In this document: positions 6,122 through 6,482 of the stretch, one piece after another
How positions within the stretch are numbered: position 1 is the first letter of the stretch
Layout of the letters: each line of letters starts with the position of its first letter
From: JAKITW01 sp041598875
Lineage (GTDB): Bacteria; Desulfobacterota; Desulfobulbia; Desulfobulbales; BM004
Direction: 5' to 3'
Assembly (NCBI GenBank): GCA_041598875.1
Contig: JBFHXP010000142.1
Span: forward strand, 1 to 6,482
Length of the DNA stretch: 6,482 nt
Notes under the pieces: generated by a model
Seen by the model: only the letters and a program-made list of their open reading frames with translations
What the model was told of the DNA's origin: nothing
Database searches by the model: none
Program-made: the position numbers and the translations under genes

Positions 6122-6482
6122 ATGGACAGTCAAGAAAAGCAGTCCCTCTCCCCATCGCCTCCCGTTGCTCTGGCGGATCGAATTGATTTTTACTCCACCA
6201 GATTCATGCAATGGATCTGGTCATCTTCCCCCAGTCCAGGAAAACTCACAGCGGCCTTCCGCAGCCTGGCCAGGATTATTCTTATATTCTCACGGGAATG
6301 CCAGCGGGACAAAATCGGACTGCGTGCCAGTGCCCTTACCTTCACCGTAGTCCTTTCCCTGGTGCCCACTCTCGCCCTGGGAACAGCTCTTCTCAAAGGA
6401 TTCGGCGCCGGCGATCAGATGCGCGAGGCTGCCTATAAATTCATCGACCAGATGGATCTGACAGCGGACACCCCCCTCTTCA
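6122..6482 (+). CDS. YihY/BrkB-family inner-membrane protein, N-terminal 120 codons (3' end outside the window)
   Basis: The frame is open from ATG 6122 to the window edge. After a polar N-terminus of about 45 residues comes a helix with SLARIILIFSRECQRDKIG. The conserved family region LRASALTFTVVLSLVPTLAL follows, starting the first membrane segment, then GTALLKGFGAG and a periplasmic-type loop. This matches the YihY/BrkB (UPF0761) multi-pass family, once misnamed ribonuclease BN; its biochemical role is not settled. The start lies 8 nt after the AsmA stop. The only Shine-Dalgarno-like site, GGCAGG, is 11 nt upstream inside the asmA end, so translational coupling is likely. Met29 (6206) is an alternative start but would remove part of the N-terminus. 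Confidence 0.8.
   Translation, partial: MDSQEKQSLSPSPPVALADRIDFYSTRFMQWIWSSSPSPGKLTAAFRSLARIILIFSRECQRDKIGLRASALTFTVVLSLVPTLALGTALLKGFGAGDQMREAAYKFIDQMDLTADTPLF

Noticed and set aside
1..6482. CRISPR arrays, tRNA or rRNA genes, insertion sequences
   Set aside because: I saw no regularly spaced repeats, no cloverleaf-like sequence, no transposase motif and no long terminal inverted repeats on either strand.

Overview
The window reads as a chromosomal segment of a Gram-negative bacterium. It encodes a TonB-dependent outer-membrane receptor and an AsmA-type envelope protein, both of which need a double-membrane envelope. A soluble hybrid histidine kinase with Cys/His-bearing PAS domains, next to B12-controlled uptake, resembles anaerobic Desulfobacterota (sulfate-reducer-like, perhaps Desulfobulbales). 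That placement is inference from gene style only; no rRNA or marker gene is present.

Left part (1-1800, minus strand): a B12 uptake unit read right to left. It has a sigma70-type promoter (1771-1799), a cobalamin riboswitch (about 1577-1757), a strong intrinsic terminator as expression platform (1475-1513), a leader of about 170 nt, and a BtuB-like TonB-dependent receptor whose start is at 1307 and which runs off the left edge. The leader also holds a 41-codon reading frame with its own Shine-Dalgarno; it stops 2 nt before the receptor start, so it may be a coupled leader peptide.

Middle (1800-4015, plus strand): a divergent promoter (1859-1888) and a 684-residue cytoplasmic hybrid sensor kinase (PAS-PAS-HisKA-HATPase-REC) with all catalytic motifs intact. 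Both PAS domains carry a related Cys/His cluster, one of them degenerate.

Right part (4016-6482, plus strand): a 340-nt gap with a possible promoter, a 20-nt near-palindrome and a 22-codon signal-peptide-like mini-ORF. It is followed by an AsmA-family protein (4356-6113) and, 8 nt later, the start of a YihY/BrkB-family inner-membrane protein (6122 onward, cut by the right edge). The last two look like an envelope operon.

The B12 switch and the envelope operon are familiar modules. The parts least explained by known families are the post-terminator leader ORF, the paired PAS Cys/His clusters in a soluble kinase, and the mini-ORF plus palindrome upstream of asmA. I do not see a clearly new multi-gene system.
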